A stretch of DNA of 64,000 nucleotides, from NCBI GenBank assembly GCA_037903475.1, contig JBAJFG010000172.1:186001-250000 (forward strand). Direction: 5' to 3'. The stretch is from Ancylostoma caninum (lineage: Eukaryota > Nematoda > Chromadorea > Rhabditida > Ancylostomatidae). This document shows, piece after piece, positions 13,895 to 26,700 of this stretch. The notes below the pieces were generated by a model. That model was not told where the DNA came from, did not search any database, and worked only from the letters and a program-made list of their open reading frames with translations. The position numbers were made by a program, and so were the translations under genes. Every line of letters begins with the position of its first letter. The stretch's first letter is position 1.

Positions 13895-14006
13895 GTGTGT
13901 GGGACGATGTGGTGCGTGGCGAGCTCTGCGATTGGTCGTTTGGTCCGAGCGACCAATCACAGAGCTATGTCGCACCTCCCACTTCTGGTACAACGCTCCA
14001 CACACC
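13895..14006. repeat. MITE family B copy 3
   Basis: One of the best-preserved copies: ends GTGTGGGACGATGT and ACAACGCTCCACAC, internal arms GAGCTCTGCGATTGGTC and GACCAATCACAGAGCT, which form an almost perfect inverted pair. Confidence 0.85.
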
Positions 14007-15698
14007 TTTTTATGAGCTTTATTTTGAGCCAGCACTGAATTTACGCCACGAATGCAACACATTGGACGGGTTTTCCGGAAGATATCTTTTTTGCTTTTCT
14101 TTCTTAAAATCTTTTTTAATATGTTTAAGAAAAATTTAATGCAACGCTAATTTTTAAGAGCCTCTTTGAAACTCGCGCTTACATAAATCACTAATCCCAG
14201 TACAATTTCCCTTTGAAAAAACCCTGTTCTTCCTAGCTCCGTCCCAAATGCCAGTGGAAAAGGAAGTGGACAGAAAAACAAGAATTGAAGAAAAAAAGAA
14301 CTTCCTTTTTCATCCCGTCTCTTTTTCCCTAGAATTATCGTCCCATCCGAGCAATTACCACATTCTTCTCAAAATATCACAATTTTGCCATAATTGGACT
14401 GATTTTTCGCGCATTCCAAGTGTAAATTTCCGTAATTACACTAGTCTCCACGTCAAGAAGACGGGCAGTAATTTGTCATTTGCTACTCAGTAGTAATTAC
14501 TGACCGGTTAATTACTGCTGTAATTAGTCGCCGTTAACATATTTACGCCACTCACACACACAAGACGCAGCAGCACACATTTGTCTCTGGGTGTGTGTCA
14601 ACGCCGAGTGCCTTGTTGTTTATAGTCACTACTACTACTACTACTATTTTCGTCGCTCAACGCTTCTCTGTAGTAGTTAGTATCGATCGGCGATTTTCTG
14701 GTTATTGATTGATTAAATCAGAAGGTAGATCGAATGGATTTTCTCGGATGTAAGTGAGAAAACACCCTAGAAGTTTACCTACACCCTTATACTGCCTGAG
14801 TCTTCTGGTCTCCAGATGAAAAGCACGTGAATATCACATGCCCTAAGCCTATCCGCCCCACATGACATCACTACTTTGCAGTAATTAGACTCGAGTTATG
14901 GTGAATAGGTTTCCGAAAACATAGACATGTGATTAGCTGGGCACGTGCCAATTGTTTTTCCAACGCCTATATGCCTAGAAGACGTCATAGGTGCGAATTT
15001 CATCAGACGGCAATTATGAAGTAGTTCCGAACGAGTGGATTGACGTCAGGATCCAACGTGAATTCTGATGTTCATCGCTGAACAGTTGCTGGCGTTATTG
15101 TTTTTGATAGCCGAGCAATAGATAACCACAACAAGACGCGCTCACTTCCTCATAACAAGGATGATCTTTGAGAACTATGCGGATTATGTGTAGGATAGCG
15201 TATGTTCGATTACCCTATGATTATTTTCTGGAAAATTGCGGAAGTGTCGAAAGGATACGGGAAAGTCCAAAGAATAGTCCAGGATCGGATTGGAGTAAGG
15301 CTAGAGTTGTTTGAGCCATAAAAAACTCCTGACTACCCCTTGATATCTGATCTGTTCTTTTTTTTCAAGCTATTTCTTCCAGAAATTCAGTTTTTCAACC
15401 TCGAATTTATCCTAGTTGACTGGATTTCACCGTATCCTTTGGATTGGCTGAATTTTGTCTAGGTTTGCTACCACTCCACAGTAATTTCTTCTCAGTTCCG
15501 GTCTCCCATCTCCGCAAAAGTCGAAAGTCGGACATGCTATGTGCTTCCGCTTCCTTTTCGAGACGTAAATTATGATACATTGTCCGTAGTAGCAATTTTT
15601 CTCACGCACTCCCATCTAATAACAGGATCCACGAATATTCCTGAATAGGTAGATGCTGCTACCTCCCCTCCTCCCTTCGTGAAGTGGACGAGTTTTCA

Positions 15699-18189
15699 GG
15701 CAAAATGGACATATCGCCCTAACATGTAGTGGATAGGTGCAGTGGGAAATGTTAAATTTTACCCGAAAAGCTGAAATGGGATAAGAGGAAAGCTTGGATT
15801 CTTCCTGGGGGCGTTTCCCGGATCCAGGTGATCAGGAAATTGAACTTATGCTTTTCGGTTCCTGATCCTGAGCTTTAATTGGGCACTCTTCTTCGGTTCT
15901 GGACTGGAACGACTAAAACATCCAGAGGGACAAGGGAAGTCCTGGAAATTACAGCAGATTTTGCGTGATGTATTGGATCTGGAGCGGATAAGTGCTAGGA
16001 ACTTCCTCGGATACAGGGAGTCCTCTCAGATATTCCATGAATCCATGAGTCTTCAACTACCCCCATAAGCACCCTAGAGCACTTCAGATCTATTTGCTCC
16101 TCATCTTCCGCGGCGTACATGACGCGGGTTTAAATTCTCCTTCAATCGAAGTTTCTATGCCCGAGTCACCTTATCAAAAATTCCCGATTAGCAATGTTCT
16201 GCACTGGAATTAATCTCTTTTCGACGGCTAGCTTGTACATCCAGCAATTTCCTCAAATTCTCAGTGCATTTTTTCTACTGCTATATAGTTACGAGCTCAT
16301 TTTCTCACCATAAATGCCATGTGAGAAGGTGAGAGCCGGCCAATTTCACATAATCACCCATCAAAGGACAATCGAAATGGACGGACGTTCGTGCCAAAGG
16401 ACGGCCGGCGGCATCCCGTACCACCGTGAGGAAAAACCATTCAGTACAACATTTGTGGACAACGGCAAACAGCGTGAAATCGGAGACGCCAGCGCGATTG
16501 GCGCCGGCTACTAGCCGGCTGTCCAGTGCAAAACGGGTGCGTCGGCAGTGCGCCAGCCAGCCGACTTGGCAACCGGCCAGGATCGGCATCCCCCCGGGCT
16601 CCTCGCCGCGAGCTCAGCTGTGTGCTCATGGCAAAACAATTTCCATCGAGGCAGAGTTGGGCATGCGGCCAGGCTTCGCGTCCACGTCATCGCCGGCCGC
16701 CGCAGTGCGCTGCTCCACTGCGGCCCGCGATGACGTCGTCGAGGACGGAAGTCCTCGGCGTGCGTCCGCGGGCTGTTAGACTTGAATGTGTCACACAGTC
16801 ACGAAAACATCGAACAACAAGGAAGTTACGTACTCGGAGTTGTTGGCGTAGAGTTGTTTTCTGAAGTCTCTAACGAGAGTTCGGTCACATGTCCTGGATT
16901 TTCGATTTCCTTCGTTGTCCTCCAAATATAGGTAGGAACTGGTTCACACATCATTGTACCCGTGGAGTAGCCTGAAAAGGCGGAAATAACCTTTATTTTA
17001 GGCCAGGGGTTAACTCCTCAGCCGTTCATAGTCCTTAAATCAGTGGATTTTTCAGTTTCAGAGAGAAAAAAATTTTGCCGAGAACCGGGCGCGAGTCGCG
17101 ACCTCTGCAATACTCATTTCACGGTATCTTCGTTATTTTCTGTACAAATTCGTTTGAAAAAATCTGTTAAAAGAACCACATTGCCTAAACTAGTAATAGT
17201 GAATACAAAAATCTTCGATTTTTAGTCTGAAAAAGTTTCATACAGAATAGCTCCTCCACCTGATCGCGACTCGCGCACGACAAGGCATGGCATGAAAGCA
17301 CATCTAGGCCTTAAGATCTCGGATAAAGAAATTTTCAAAGAATTTTTCTTAACGGAACTTTGTCTTGAATTCTTTTTTAACTTTGATTTTCCAAATTTTC
17401 ACTATCGCTCCACAATGAAATAATTTTGAACGATAGAAGGGCGGAAGTCGCGACATTTGCAGTTCCCTTTGGCTCCATTTCTCCCCGGAAGACTCGTCCG
17501 ACTCGTTCCCTCAGCCCAGAAAATGTCCACACTCATGCCTGCAACTAACTCTGATCGCCTTTTGGAAAGTGCGTTCAGTTTTTTCTACCTTCTCAGAGTC
17601 CAGCAATCCACCACTTCCAGGAAAAGTGCGAAAACCTGGAGTGCCGGCACACCTATTTCGAAAGTGCATCGGCCACTTTTGAAGTGCATCTTCTACAATT
17701 CTGAGGCGAGAATTTCCTGAATGGCCACTGGAATATGCCTCGAACTCGGTGCACGCTACCCCAAAAACCTATTTTTTACGCTCGTGAAAAAATCTGCCCT
17801 TACTCACGAATGGTAGTAGTAGAGCACTACGCGTCCTCTATATGTCCTTTGCTTGAAGTGGCTTAGCAGCGCGATGGCATGAACTGCTGCTATTGTGTGC
17901 CAAAAGTTGCGTTTTCATCCTTGTTCTCTGACACAATCCCTTTGTTTTCTTTGAATCCTAGAGTGTCCTTGGATAATTTGTATCTTAGGAAGTACTAGAG
18001 GTGTCGGAGCCAGCACCATAATAATGAAATATCATGTGAAATCTAGCATATCCTCGACGAGCTGCTGCTATTCTGCTGCTCTCACGACAAACACGTTGTA
18101 TTCCCTTGACAGCTCTTCTCAACTCCGTAATTTTATTCCCTGGACCTTCTCGTTTTGTCCGCTCCTTCCGCGCCTTTTTTTGAAGTCGT
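15699..18189. other. gene-free DNA
   Basis: GC-rich open frames at 16,305-16,780 overlap on both strands and show no recognisable product. A short motif, AGTCGCGAC followed by C/ATNTGCA, occurs at about 17,094 and 17,447. Nothing else is supported. Confidence 0.4.
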
Positions 18190-18221
18190 GGCAGCACGAC
18201 GTCAGCAAATGCTGCTGCTGT
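18190..18221. repeat. family D palindromic repeat, copy 1
   Basis: GGCAGCACGACGTCAGCAAA followed by TGCTGCTGCTG. Same core (GTCAGCA next to TGCTGCTG) as the other family D copies. Confidence 0.55.
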
Positions 18222-18813
18222 GAGCCCCTATGATGCAATCTGCTCATCGCGACTCTTTAGAAAAGCTTACTGTGCTTGTAGAACGATTCTTTCACCGTAA
18301 CTCGTGCACGTATTCCGTTCTCCACCGTTTCATTTTAATTTAAAAAATCTTCTGTACAAATGTTCGCTTCTTTTCAGACTGCTTTTGCGAGACTACCGCA
18401 GCAGAACTGCAGCACTGCTGCCAGCGCCTCTCCAGGACTTCATCTTCCACTGCAAGTGTTTCCCGTTTAATTTTTACTCATTACTAACGAGCATTAATTC
18501 TTTTTCGTGTAGCTCTTGTGTTGCGCTATAGCAGGACTACAGCAGCACGTCCGGACAGCATGTATGGTTGTTGCGGTAGTCTGGAAAGCCAAATAGGGGA
18601 TATTGGAGTATTTCTTTGGACTGATTCATTTGTTCTGTCCAGAACTTTTACAGTCTGGAATAATCAGCATCCATATTTTTTCCGGGACTACCCCAGCACA
18701 CCATCAACACAGGCTTCCTGGCTATCGCATCGAATTTCATGAAGCCATACGGGCTTAGAACCCATATGGCTTGACTTTAAATGTTATTTTTCTTGGGCCT
18801 TGCTACGGCAAAA

Positions 18814-18848
18814 CGATGGCAGCAGATGCTGACATTGTGCTGCCGCAC
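18814..18848. repeat. family D palindromic repeat, copy 2
   Basis: GATGGCAGCAGATGCTGACA then TTGTGCTGCCG; this is the reverse orientation of the copy at 19320. Confidence 0.7.
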
Positions 18849-19133
18849 CTCAACCTCGCAATACATATTTCATTACTGGTTTCGATTCCTATTCTGGTGA
18901 ATGTGCAACAGGAACGCAGCCGTAACAGTGTGCTGCTGCTTACCGCTATCCTCCCCTTTATTGCTGCTCAAGCTTCCTCTTAGCAGCAAATGAGGTGAGG
19001 ACGGCAACAATTGAGGCGAGGATGGCAGCAACTGGTAGGAGACGCCTTGTACCCGGCGTCTTAGGTACGCTGTAGTGGCTACTTTTCTAGTGCTCAGTTT
19101 TAACAGAAATTACACACATTAGAGCCGTCACGG

Positions 19134-19168
19134 CGATAGCAGCAAATGCTGACATTGTGGTGCCGCAG
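19134..19168. repeat. family D palindromic repeat, copy 3
   Basis: GATAGCAGCAAATGCTGACA then TTGTGGTGCCGCAG; same orientation as copy 2, 320 bp after it. Confidence 0.7.
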
Positions 19169-19319
19169 CTGAAGTTCGTCAGCATCATCGCAATACTCTC
19201 AAAGGGAAACTACCTTTGATGACAGTACCTTTGATGACTCCCTTCCTCTCACATTATCCTTGGAATCCGCGAAGATCAGATGCCTTCTCACTTCATTTTC
19301 TGCGCCCGGAGGTGAGGAT

Positions 19320-19360
19320 CCAGCAGTACGATGTCAGCATCTGCTGCTATCGTGCTGCTG
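19320..19360. repeat. family D palindromic repeat, copy 4 (best preserved)
   Basis: Outer arms CAGCAGTACGAT and ATCGTGCTGCTG are inverted; the centre is GTCAGCATCTGCTGCT. Confidence 0.75.
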
Positions 19361-20270
19361 TGCTCTTCGTATGGATTTCGAGACACTGCAGCAGTATTTT
19401 GACAGTTTTTTTGTCGTGAAAAAAGCGAAAATCTGGGATAAAGGTATTTCTTAGCGATGTAGGACACCCTCGCCCCTCAGTCCGCCCGTCAAACGCGCTC
19501 ACCTCGCACTCACTCACCGTCGGTGGTGAGCTGCGAGCGGGGGGCGCTGAGTGCTGATTGTTCTTGTCACTGCGCGCATTCTCTCTCGAGATTATATGCT
19601 TTGCAACAATCCGCAAATAATGCGTTTTGCGTCACGCCGGCGGTTTGCTGGCGCCGAGCTGGCGCGAATTCGCCGCGCGGCACTCGCTCACGCGCAGCTC
19701 TTCCCTATTTACCGGCGAAATTCACGCACGCACGCGAGTGCAAGTGCGCACCTGTTTCAAATTCTCGTAAATTCTCGTATATCGCGCGACACGACAAGTA
19801 CACGACACCACATCGAGTTGTGCTGTTGTCGCGTGGCGCGTGCGACACATGTGACGCTGCGCATCGTCACCGAGTTGTGTTCGAGTTGTTTTGAGGTGAG
19901 TTGCTAGCGTCGCCTCAAGGCACGTGAACGCACGGCTTCCGGCTTTCAGCCGCACGCTGAATGCTTCTGAACGCTGAAGCAACACAATGTTTACGTCTAT
20001 TTAAGGCAGATAGTAGTCAGGTGATGGACTCACGTGGACGAGTTGTCAGGTGGGAGCTCTGGGAAGCGGACGAGTGACCCAAAGAGGCAGAGTTTGTGTG
20101 AAGCGGTTCACGCGGTTGAATCAGAAACAGAAAAGAAGCGAATGTTCTTTGCAGGAAAAAAATTCAAAAAAATAAAATAAAGTGTAAATAATAGCATTAA
20201 TAATAAATAATATTTCAGATAAAATAGAAAAGAAAATAACACAGAGATGAAAAATCCCTTTTTCTTGAGC
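19361..20270. other. gene-free, partly GC-rich DNA
   Basis: A GC-rich, CpG-rich stretch (about 19,480-19,980) is open in several frames on both strands without a recognisable product. Two GGACGAGT words lie at about 20,037 and 20,058. Confidence 0.4.
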
Positions 20271-20561
20271 ATGGATGCATCCATCATTCAGATCACCCAG
20301 GGTAAACCTGTCGAGACCCGTGTTGACGCTGGGTAAATTAACGTGATGGTAACGTGCTTACCCTGGGTAATCTCAGTGAGGCATGCGGCCTCTGGGCCCG
20401 CATGCACCATCCAAAGGATGGGTAATCTTATAGCCGTGGGTATTGTTACCCATCGTTGGCAGCTAGGTATAGACAACATCAAGCAAGGATAAGCTGGGTA
20501 CCACATGAAGGGTAAATTTGGGCACGTTAGCACGTTTACCATGGGTAACCTCAATAATGTA
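20271..20561. repeat. MITE family A copy 3 (compound)
   Basis: Left end CAGATCACCCAGGGTAAACC, an internal copy of the ends at about 20,365-20,395, and right end TTTACCATGGGTAACCTCAA; about 290 bp, so probably two elements nested or fused. Confidence 0.8.
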
Positions 20562-20653
20562 TCCGGACGCTGTCACTCTGCTCTCACCCTCACGTCCTAG
20601 AAAGGCCGGTTGATGAGTCATTGGGTAAGTCGCCACCATGTAAATTCATGTAG

Positions 20654-20762
20654 GGGTGGAGCGGTGTACCCTCTGATGACGAGCTCTGTGATTGGTTAAT
20701 ACCTCCAACTGGCCAATCACAGAACTCAGCCGCACCGATCTTCATAGGTAAAACGTTTCAAA
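20654..20762. repeat. MITE family B copy 4
   Basis: Left end GTGGAGCGGTGTACC, internal GAGCTCTGTGATTGGTTA and TGGCCAATCACAGAACTC, right end ATAGGTAAAACGTTTC. It sits 90 bp from family A copy 3. Confidence 0.85.
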
Positions 20763-23700
20763 GCCGGTCCATAGTCAAACAAGTTTATACTTTTTACTTT
20801 TATCGTACTCTCATATTTTTCTCATTCTTTTCTTCTTTAATTAAGTTGTAATGTTCTCCAGGAAAAGTCGTGGATTTTACGTAAATATAACCTACAATTT
20901 TTTTACGATGTTAAAATCAAACTTAAATAGGCAGAAAAATTTATTATTCACAAAAAAAATTAAATAAGAGAATGCTGTACTATTTCTCTTCTGCTGCTGC
21001 TCAAATCTAGTGTCCGCTTCGTCATGGGAAGTTTTTTTATGGGTAACCCTACCCAGGATCAGAACCCCCTCTATCCGCCCCCCCCCCTCCCCTCTACCCG
21101 CTCCTCTCTTGCGACTGCTTGTCATTTGACCATTTATTCTCGACTTTAATCCGTCATCAGCCTCCAGCAGTCGAGCTAGCAGCAATTCATGTGACGCAGC
21201 GCTGTGCAGGAACGAGTCCGTTGCGGACTTTGTCCGCGTGCCGTGGGGCGATGTGTTGTTGTGCGTTTTTGCGTCGCTACACGATCATGTGACTCGTGCG
21301 GGCTTCCCCCGTACTTTCAGAAGAAACCAGCTTTTAGACCCGGTGTCCCGCGGTGTCATCTATTCTCGGCTGTTCCAGTTCACACCCCACATGTGACAGT
21401 TCGCCACGGCTTCATATGCTGATCCGCGCCACATCCATGTGACACCGCCGCGCCGCCGTTGGCTATGTACGGAATGTGTCGCCGCGCTCGACTTGTGCAA
21501 ATACACCCCCACAGCACCAAACGACATCCGTTTCAACAATGGGCCGCGAGAAGAAAACTGAAATCCTGACACAGCCCCGTCCGCGCGGTCACATGGCTGT
21601 TCGCGAAGAGCACATGATCGTCTAATTATGACTCCTCACATAGCGCTTCGGGAGATTTCCCAGAACACCTCCTTTGGCCCAGATAACCCAAGGGTAGGTG
21701 CCCCTTTGATAAGCGGACCGTCATTACCCAAATTGTCACCGCGGGATTCACCCGGAGACATTTGAAAGGATGATGATAGCGATGAGTATGCCCTGGACGC
21801 TAGTCATCCGTTCAAATGCCACACGTGCCTCGTCGTGCCTATACAGAATGAGTAAGTGGGTGAGCAGAAAACACCCACACTGGCGGTGGTAGAAGTTCAA
21901 ATTTTTTTGCGAGACGCAAATTTGCAGACATTGCAGAAATCGCCGAGGTGCGAGCGGACACAGAGCGTTCTTGCGCTTTTGTTTGAGCAGGATCGTCGTC
22001 CGTTTCGTTTTTGGGATCTCCATTAGTTTTCTTTAGATAAGGCCCAGAAGAATTATGGGCCTTTAATGCAAAGGTGGAGGACGTCAACAGAGATCGTATC
22101 GACGCCATTCAATTGCGATCTATTCGTGAAAGTTCATTCACAGTGTTCGCACATTCTGGGAGGTCTTCTGGAGGGGCGAATTTTCCAGGAAAAATTCCCC
22201 GACACCAAAAAAAGTTGGAGAAAATTTCTAAGTCCTTTGAAACGGATAAATGCCTGTTTTGCTGGAATTTTCTGGTGTTTTGCAGATAAAACTTGGACTT
22301 CTGCCACAAAATCCCAACTTGTCCAGAATCCATAGAATAGAACGAGCGAAATCTGGCCAAGGTCCGCATTTTTGCGTAACTTCTAACGAATTATCTGAAT
22401 CCACACTATTTTCCCAAAAATTTTGACCAACTTGAAATGTTATGTACTCCTGTAGGATGGAACTAGTAATTTAACAGCATTTATAAGCCGCGTTTTCCGA
22501 TTTCGATCTTCGATTTTTGATCCTTTAAGCACTTGGATTTCCCTGTAAAAGGATTCCCTGTCATGCTCTCCAGTAGCCTACGTCTTATATGTATCCTATA
22601 GTTCAACTAATTTTATTGAAAGAAAAACAGGAATTTCCAGAAAATTTTAGAGATATTCAACGAAATCTCCCAGAGAAAAGTAATATTTATATGGCGTTCT
22701 GCAGATGCCGAGAGGAGGTGGATAGTGTAGGGAGGTTCGGTGAGGGATTTCGCCTGATTTTCGATCCAGCAGTACGATGCCAGGTTGATAGCAGCACAAT
22801 AAAGCTTAAAAGCAGTCATAACCCGTGCTAAACTCGTCCGCGAATCGCGCCTTTTTGCTCCTCCCTTCCCGCGAACTCTCTCCTCGAAAATTCCCCAGAG
22901 TCCATCGAGACCCCCCTTCAATTTTCTGAAAACCTCCCGAACTCATCGTGCACTTGCATGCACTTGATGACCGCGAGCACTTGGACGACCTCCGTGACAA
23001 CCCTACAACTTACCACCCCCCCCCCCCCCCGGTGGCCTTTGTTAATTTCTCCTCCAATGATGATGTTCGGCCGTTCGGGGGTGAGGGTCATCCAAGTAGC
23101 AAAGGACGATCTTCTTGTCGCGATCTCGACGGCGCAGTTCGTACCAGTTAGTCGTGATGAACTGGTACAAAGGTCAGGAATGCCCCGTGTTTCGGCGGCC
23201 GGTCGGGCGGGCGGCCCGGCCAGCACGCGACGCGAATTCCAAAGATTCGCGGCGGCGGCGTTCACCGAACCAAGAGTGCATTCTACCGTAATCGGCGTAG
23301 ATCACGAGATTCTGCATCTGCGGCGGCGACGACGTTGACGTCGACGCACGACGACGATGTCGTAATAGGCGCGTGCTTCATAAATACGATTCAGTGTTGT
23401 GAGGCACGGGCTACTGAGTGTCGCGCCATATGTAGCGCACGTGCGACTCGTGGCACTCCCCGGATGTACTTTCCGAGTTTGTCCACCCTGCCCGGCAACA
23501 AATCCAGGAAGAGAACAGCATCCTGGACGTAGACGATGACGTTGACACCTTCATTTACTTGGAAACATGCATTCCATCCGGGAAAATGACTCAGGATTGA
23601 CTTGCGGGCGCGGCTCAGTCCCTTCACAGTTAGCAGAGTCACTTTACATTCTATTTCTCATGTGAATTAATGCGAACTACTGTGCTGCTGGCTATTTTTA

Positions 23701-26700
23701 GCGGCTGTTAGAGCTCTTCATAGTCGAAGCATAGCAGCTGTTTATTGCCGAGCCGTACTTCCCCTTATAAGATGTTTTAAAATTCATTGCCAACACCAAA
23801 CAAGGCTTTCTTCACTTCCTTGTATGCTCTCTTTTCTAAGGAAAAGCAGCGAAATGTCTACTGATTGCTGGAAAGTGCAAGGGTGCATCGGACGCCTGGC
23901 TAACGAACAACTCAAACATCTAAAAGAATAAAAGTTCAGCGAGATTTCTTGGTTGATTTCAGTCCAATGCGAATTTTCGCTCTTGGAAATGGCAACATCA
24001 TGTACGGATACTCGATAAAAATTTACAGAAAATGGAGTGGAAAAATTGAGTTCAAAGAGCATTATTTATGAGGAGGTGGAAAATTAAGGTTTTTTCTGAG
24101 GGAAAAACCTTCAAATGCCCCGAATTTCTAAAAAATTTTCCGGCTTTGTATTATTCTTTGTTTTCTATTATTTACACAATCATTTATCATTTATACCATT
24201 CCGGAAGCATCAAATAATCCGGCATTTTTTTCCGGAAGGTTTTCCCTAATTCTCCAGCTTAGAACATCAGCTCCAGGTAGTTTCTCAAGCTACCCGCAAC
24301 TCTCAAAATAGAAATAATAGAAAAGATTCTTTAAAAAAGTAAGGAAAATTTGGAGATACTCCCTTTTACCAGTTATAATGCCTCCTTGACTAATTGGACT
24401 GAATCCATGGAAGGAATGCGTGGAATTTAGGCCAAGTCAGGCTAAAAACGGGTGGGAAGCGAAAAAACCGGTCTTTTTATGGCTTGCACCCAATAAAAAA
24501 GGCGTCAGCATTTCTGGAAGAAAAACGGGTTCTGAAAAAAAAAAAACAGCGTCTGGAGAGTACCAACCACTTTTGCTTTTTGATTTTTCTAATCCAGAAA
24601 AACTAGTCAAATGTTTCCTTAGCCTGTAAGAAGTGATCGATATCGTATAGTCAGCTGAAATTCAGCTGATATTGGCTGGAATCATCTCGTTCATTTGCAT
24701 GTGTTGCTATTCGCGTTGGCTCCGTATCTCAAAGAAAAATCTGAAAAATCCGAGAGATCATAAGTTCAGCCGCTCCGCCTCCGTCGACTTAAGCGACGTC
24801 GGCTGCTGCTGCTGCAGGTGCAGCCGACATCGCTGCAGTCAGCAGAAGCTGCTGGCAGCATCTCGTGCCTGATTTCTCCTGGGATCAGTTCATATCACTG
24901 CAGCCACTCCTTATCACGCTTTTATCGCCGATTTTTCTTTGTCCTATTGTATTAACACCCCTAAAATAGACCTGCTAAATTCTAGTTGATTGACTGGTCG
25001 CTGATAAGTGAATACAAAGACGACGGGCTTTCTCGGGTGGTAAAAACGCCGCAGCAGCTTCTCGCGACTATTCCGCACATGTCAATCAGCTGATTGCTGA
25101 GCGTGTGATCAGCTGAGCGATTGTCATGCTTTCCTAGACGCTTTCGGCTGGTGCGCCGGCCGCGTTTCGAACCCTCCGTCGGTTCGGAGCTGCCGGTGCG
25201 AGTTTTTCGGCCGTTCGAATTCGAAACAATGGTGAGACGGTTGGTGGAGTTTTTGTGTTAGTTTGTATGGCTCTTTGCCCGCCACACCTCATTCAAAAGC
25301 GAAACAATGCAAAAGGAGAGCGAACGAGGAGGGTTTTTGGTGCTTTTGTGCGTAGTCTTGCGCACTAGACAGTAACCCTGCTGCTCCAGAAACCCTCCGG
25401 ATGTCGCTGGTGGTGCTCCCTGCTACGACATGCACACAGTGTTATCGGTCAAGTTCCGACGAGAATAACACACAAATAGCGCCACAAGGCGGAAGAGCAA
25501 ACTGGCGACAGGCGCCAAGCACTTTTCGAATGAGAAATTTAGAAAACGCTACTCGTAATTGCCAGAAAAAATAGCCATCAAAGACCAAAATGTCGTTAGT
25601 CGAGTGAAAATCAAAAATTCAGTAGCATTTTTTCGTGGAAAACAAAAACAACGCTGGAGTAAAACAATCTCTGGTGTGTAAATCGTGGAATTTGTGGCTA
25701 TATATTTCATGAAAAACAGCCTGGGCATCAATGTTCGCGTATAACTCGTCATATTTCATGGATTTTCATGTGTTTCATGCAAAAAAAAAAAATACAAATG
25801 TCGGCCTAAGATGGTCCCCACCAAGGACTTTTTTCTTTGTCGTCTGCGTCTCTCTTACACATACTCTTTCTCTAGGTGGCGAATTATTTCAGCACTAAAA
25901 CTATCCATTTCCTAGTTTCTTGGATAGTCTCCAGCATTTTCTCGTGAAATTTGCCATCCTTGGATGTCCAAAGTTTTCGTGGATAGGCCACGCCCCCCTC
26001 ACCGCTGACCAATAACCGTAGGGGGAGAAGTGGGTCACGGAAAACGGAGAAAAAACTTTCGGAAACCATATATGGAAAATACCTAACAGAGGCGTAGTCG
26101 CGTAGTCTTTTTTCATCTCTCAAAACATAAAATTGGAAAGCTGTGCACTCTCACAACAGAGAAAAAAAAAAGAAAAAAGGGCTCAGCTCCCGCTGGGCGT
26201 TCATTCTTTTTTCGTTCTTTTTTCTCCCTTTTTTCATAGGATGGCACGGACTGTTACGATCTCTGGCTTAGGAAAAAAAAACGTTCAATCATACCATTTA
26301 ATTTTTTTCTTTTTCATCTGTTTTTAGGCAGTTCTGACCAAATTGCTACCTTTCTAAACTCAGTTTATCTACAATACTATTTCATTTCCTGTAAGGCCAC
26401 AAATATATGGCTTTTACCTTTGCAGTTGTAAAAATCGAAAATTTTCAGGAATTTACTTAGTCATCCAGAAATGTAAACGATCTGCAAATTTTCTGCAAAG
26501 TGACCTCAAAGGCACTTTTGCAATACCACAACAAATTATTCAGTGCATGACTTCATGAAGCAAATGACTAACCCCTGGAGTCAACATTTTCTGAATTCTG
26601 ATCCCACGTTCAACCTCCTTGTACAGTAGGCCGGTATCAGAACTACTATTAAGACCGTAAGCTACTTGTACTAGTGGACAGGATTTCAAATTAATGAGGT

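Larger units (their letters stand above)
8817..15698. repeat. cluster of dispersed GGACGAGTTTTC motifs
   Basis: A short motif, GGACGAGTT(TTC) or its complement GAAAACTCGTCC, recurs about 20 times here, for example at 8817, 8963, 9159, 9503, 11083, 11184, 11490, 12577, 12685, 13203, 13308, 13408, 13514, 13591, 13628, 13741 and 15685. Between 13.2 and 13.75 kb it repeats in one orientation every 40-110 bp. Flanking sequence is mostly not shared. No gene is supported in this interval. Confidence 0.8.

Noticed and set aside
16305..16864. GC-rich overlapping frames on both strands
   Set aside because: Same pattern of multi-frame openness; no domain or splice signal links them to a gene.
25228..25236. 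ATG followed at once by GTGAGA, a possible one-codon first exon
   Set aside because: Phase does not fit the prk exon at 34087 and no transcript evidence is available.
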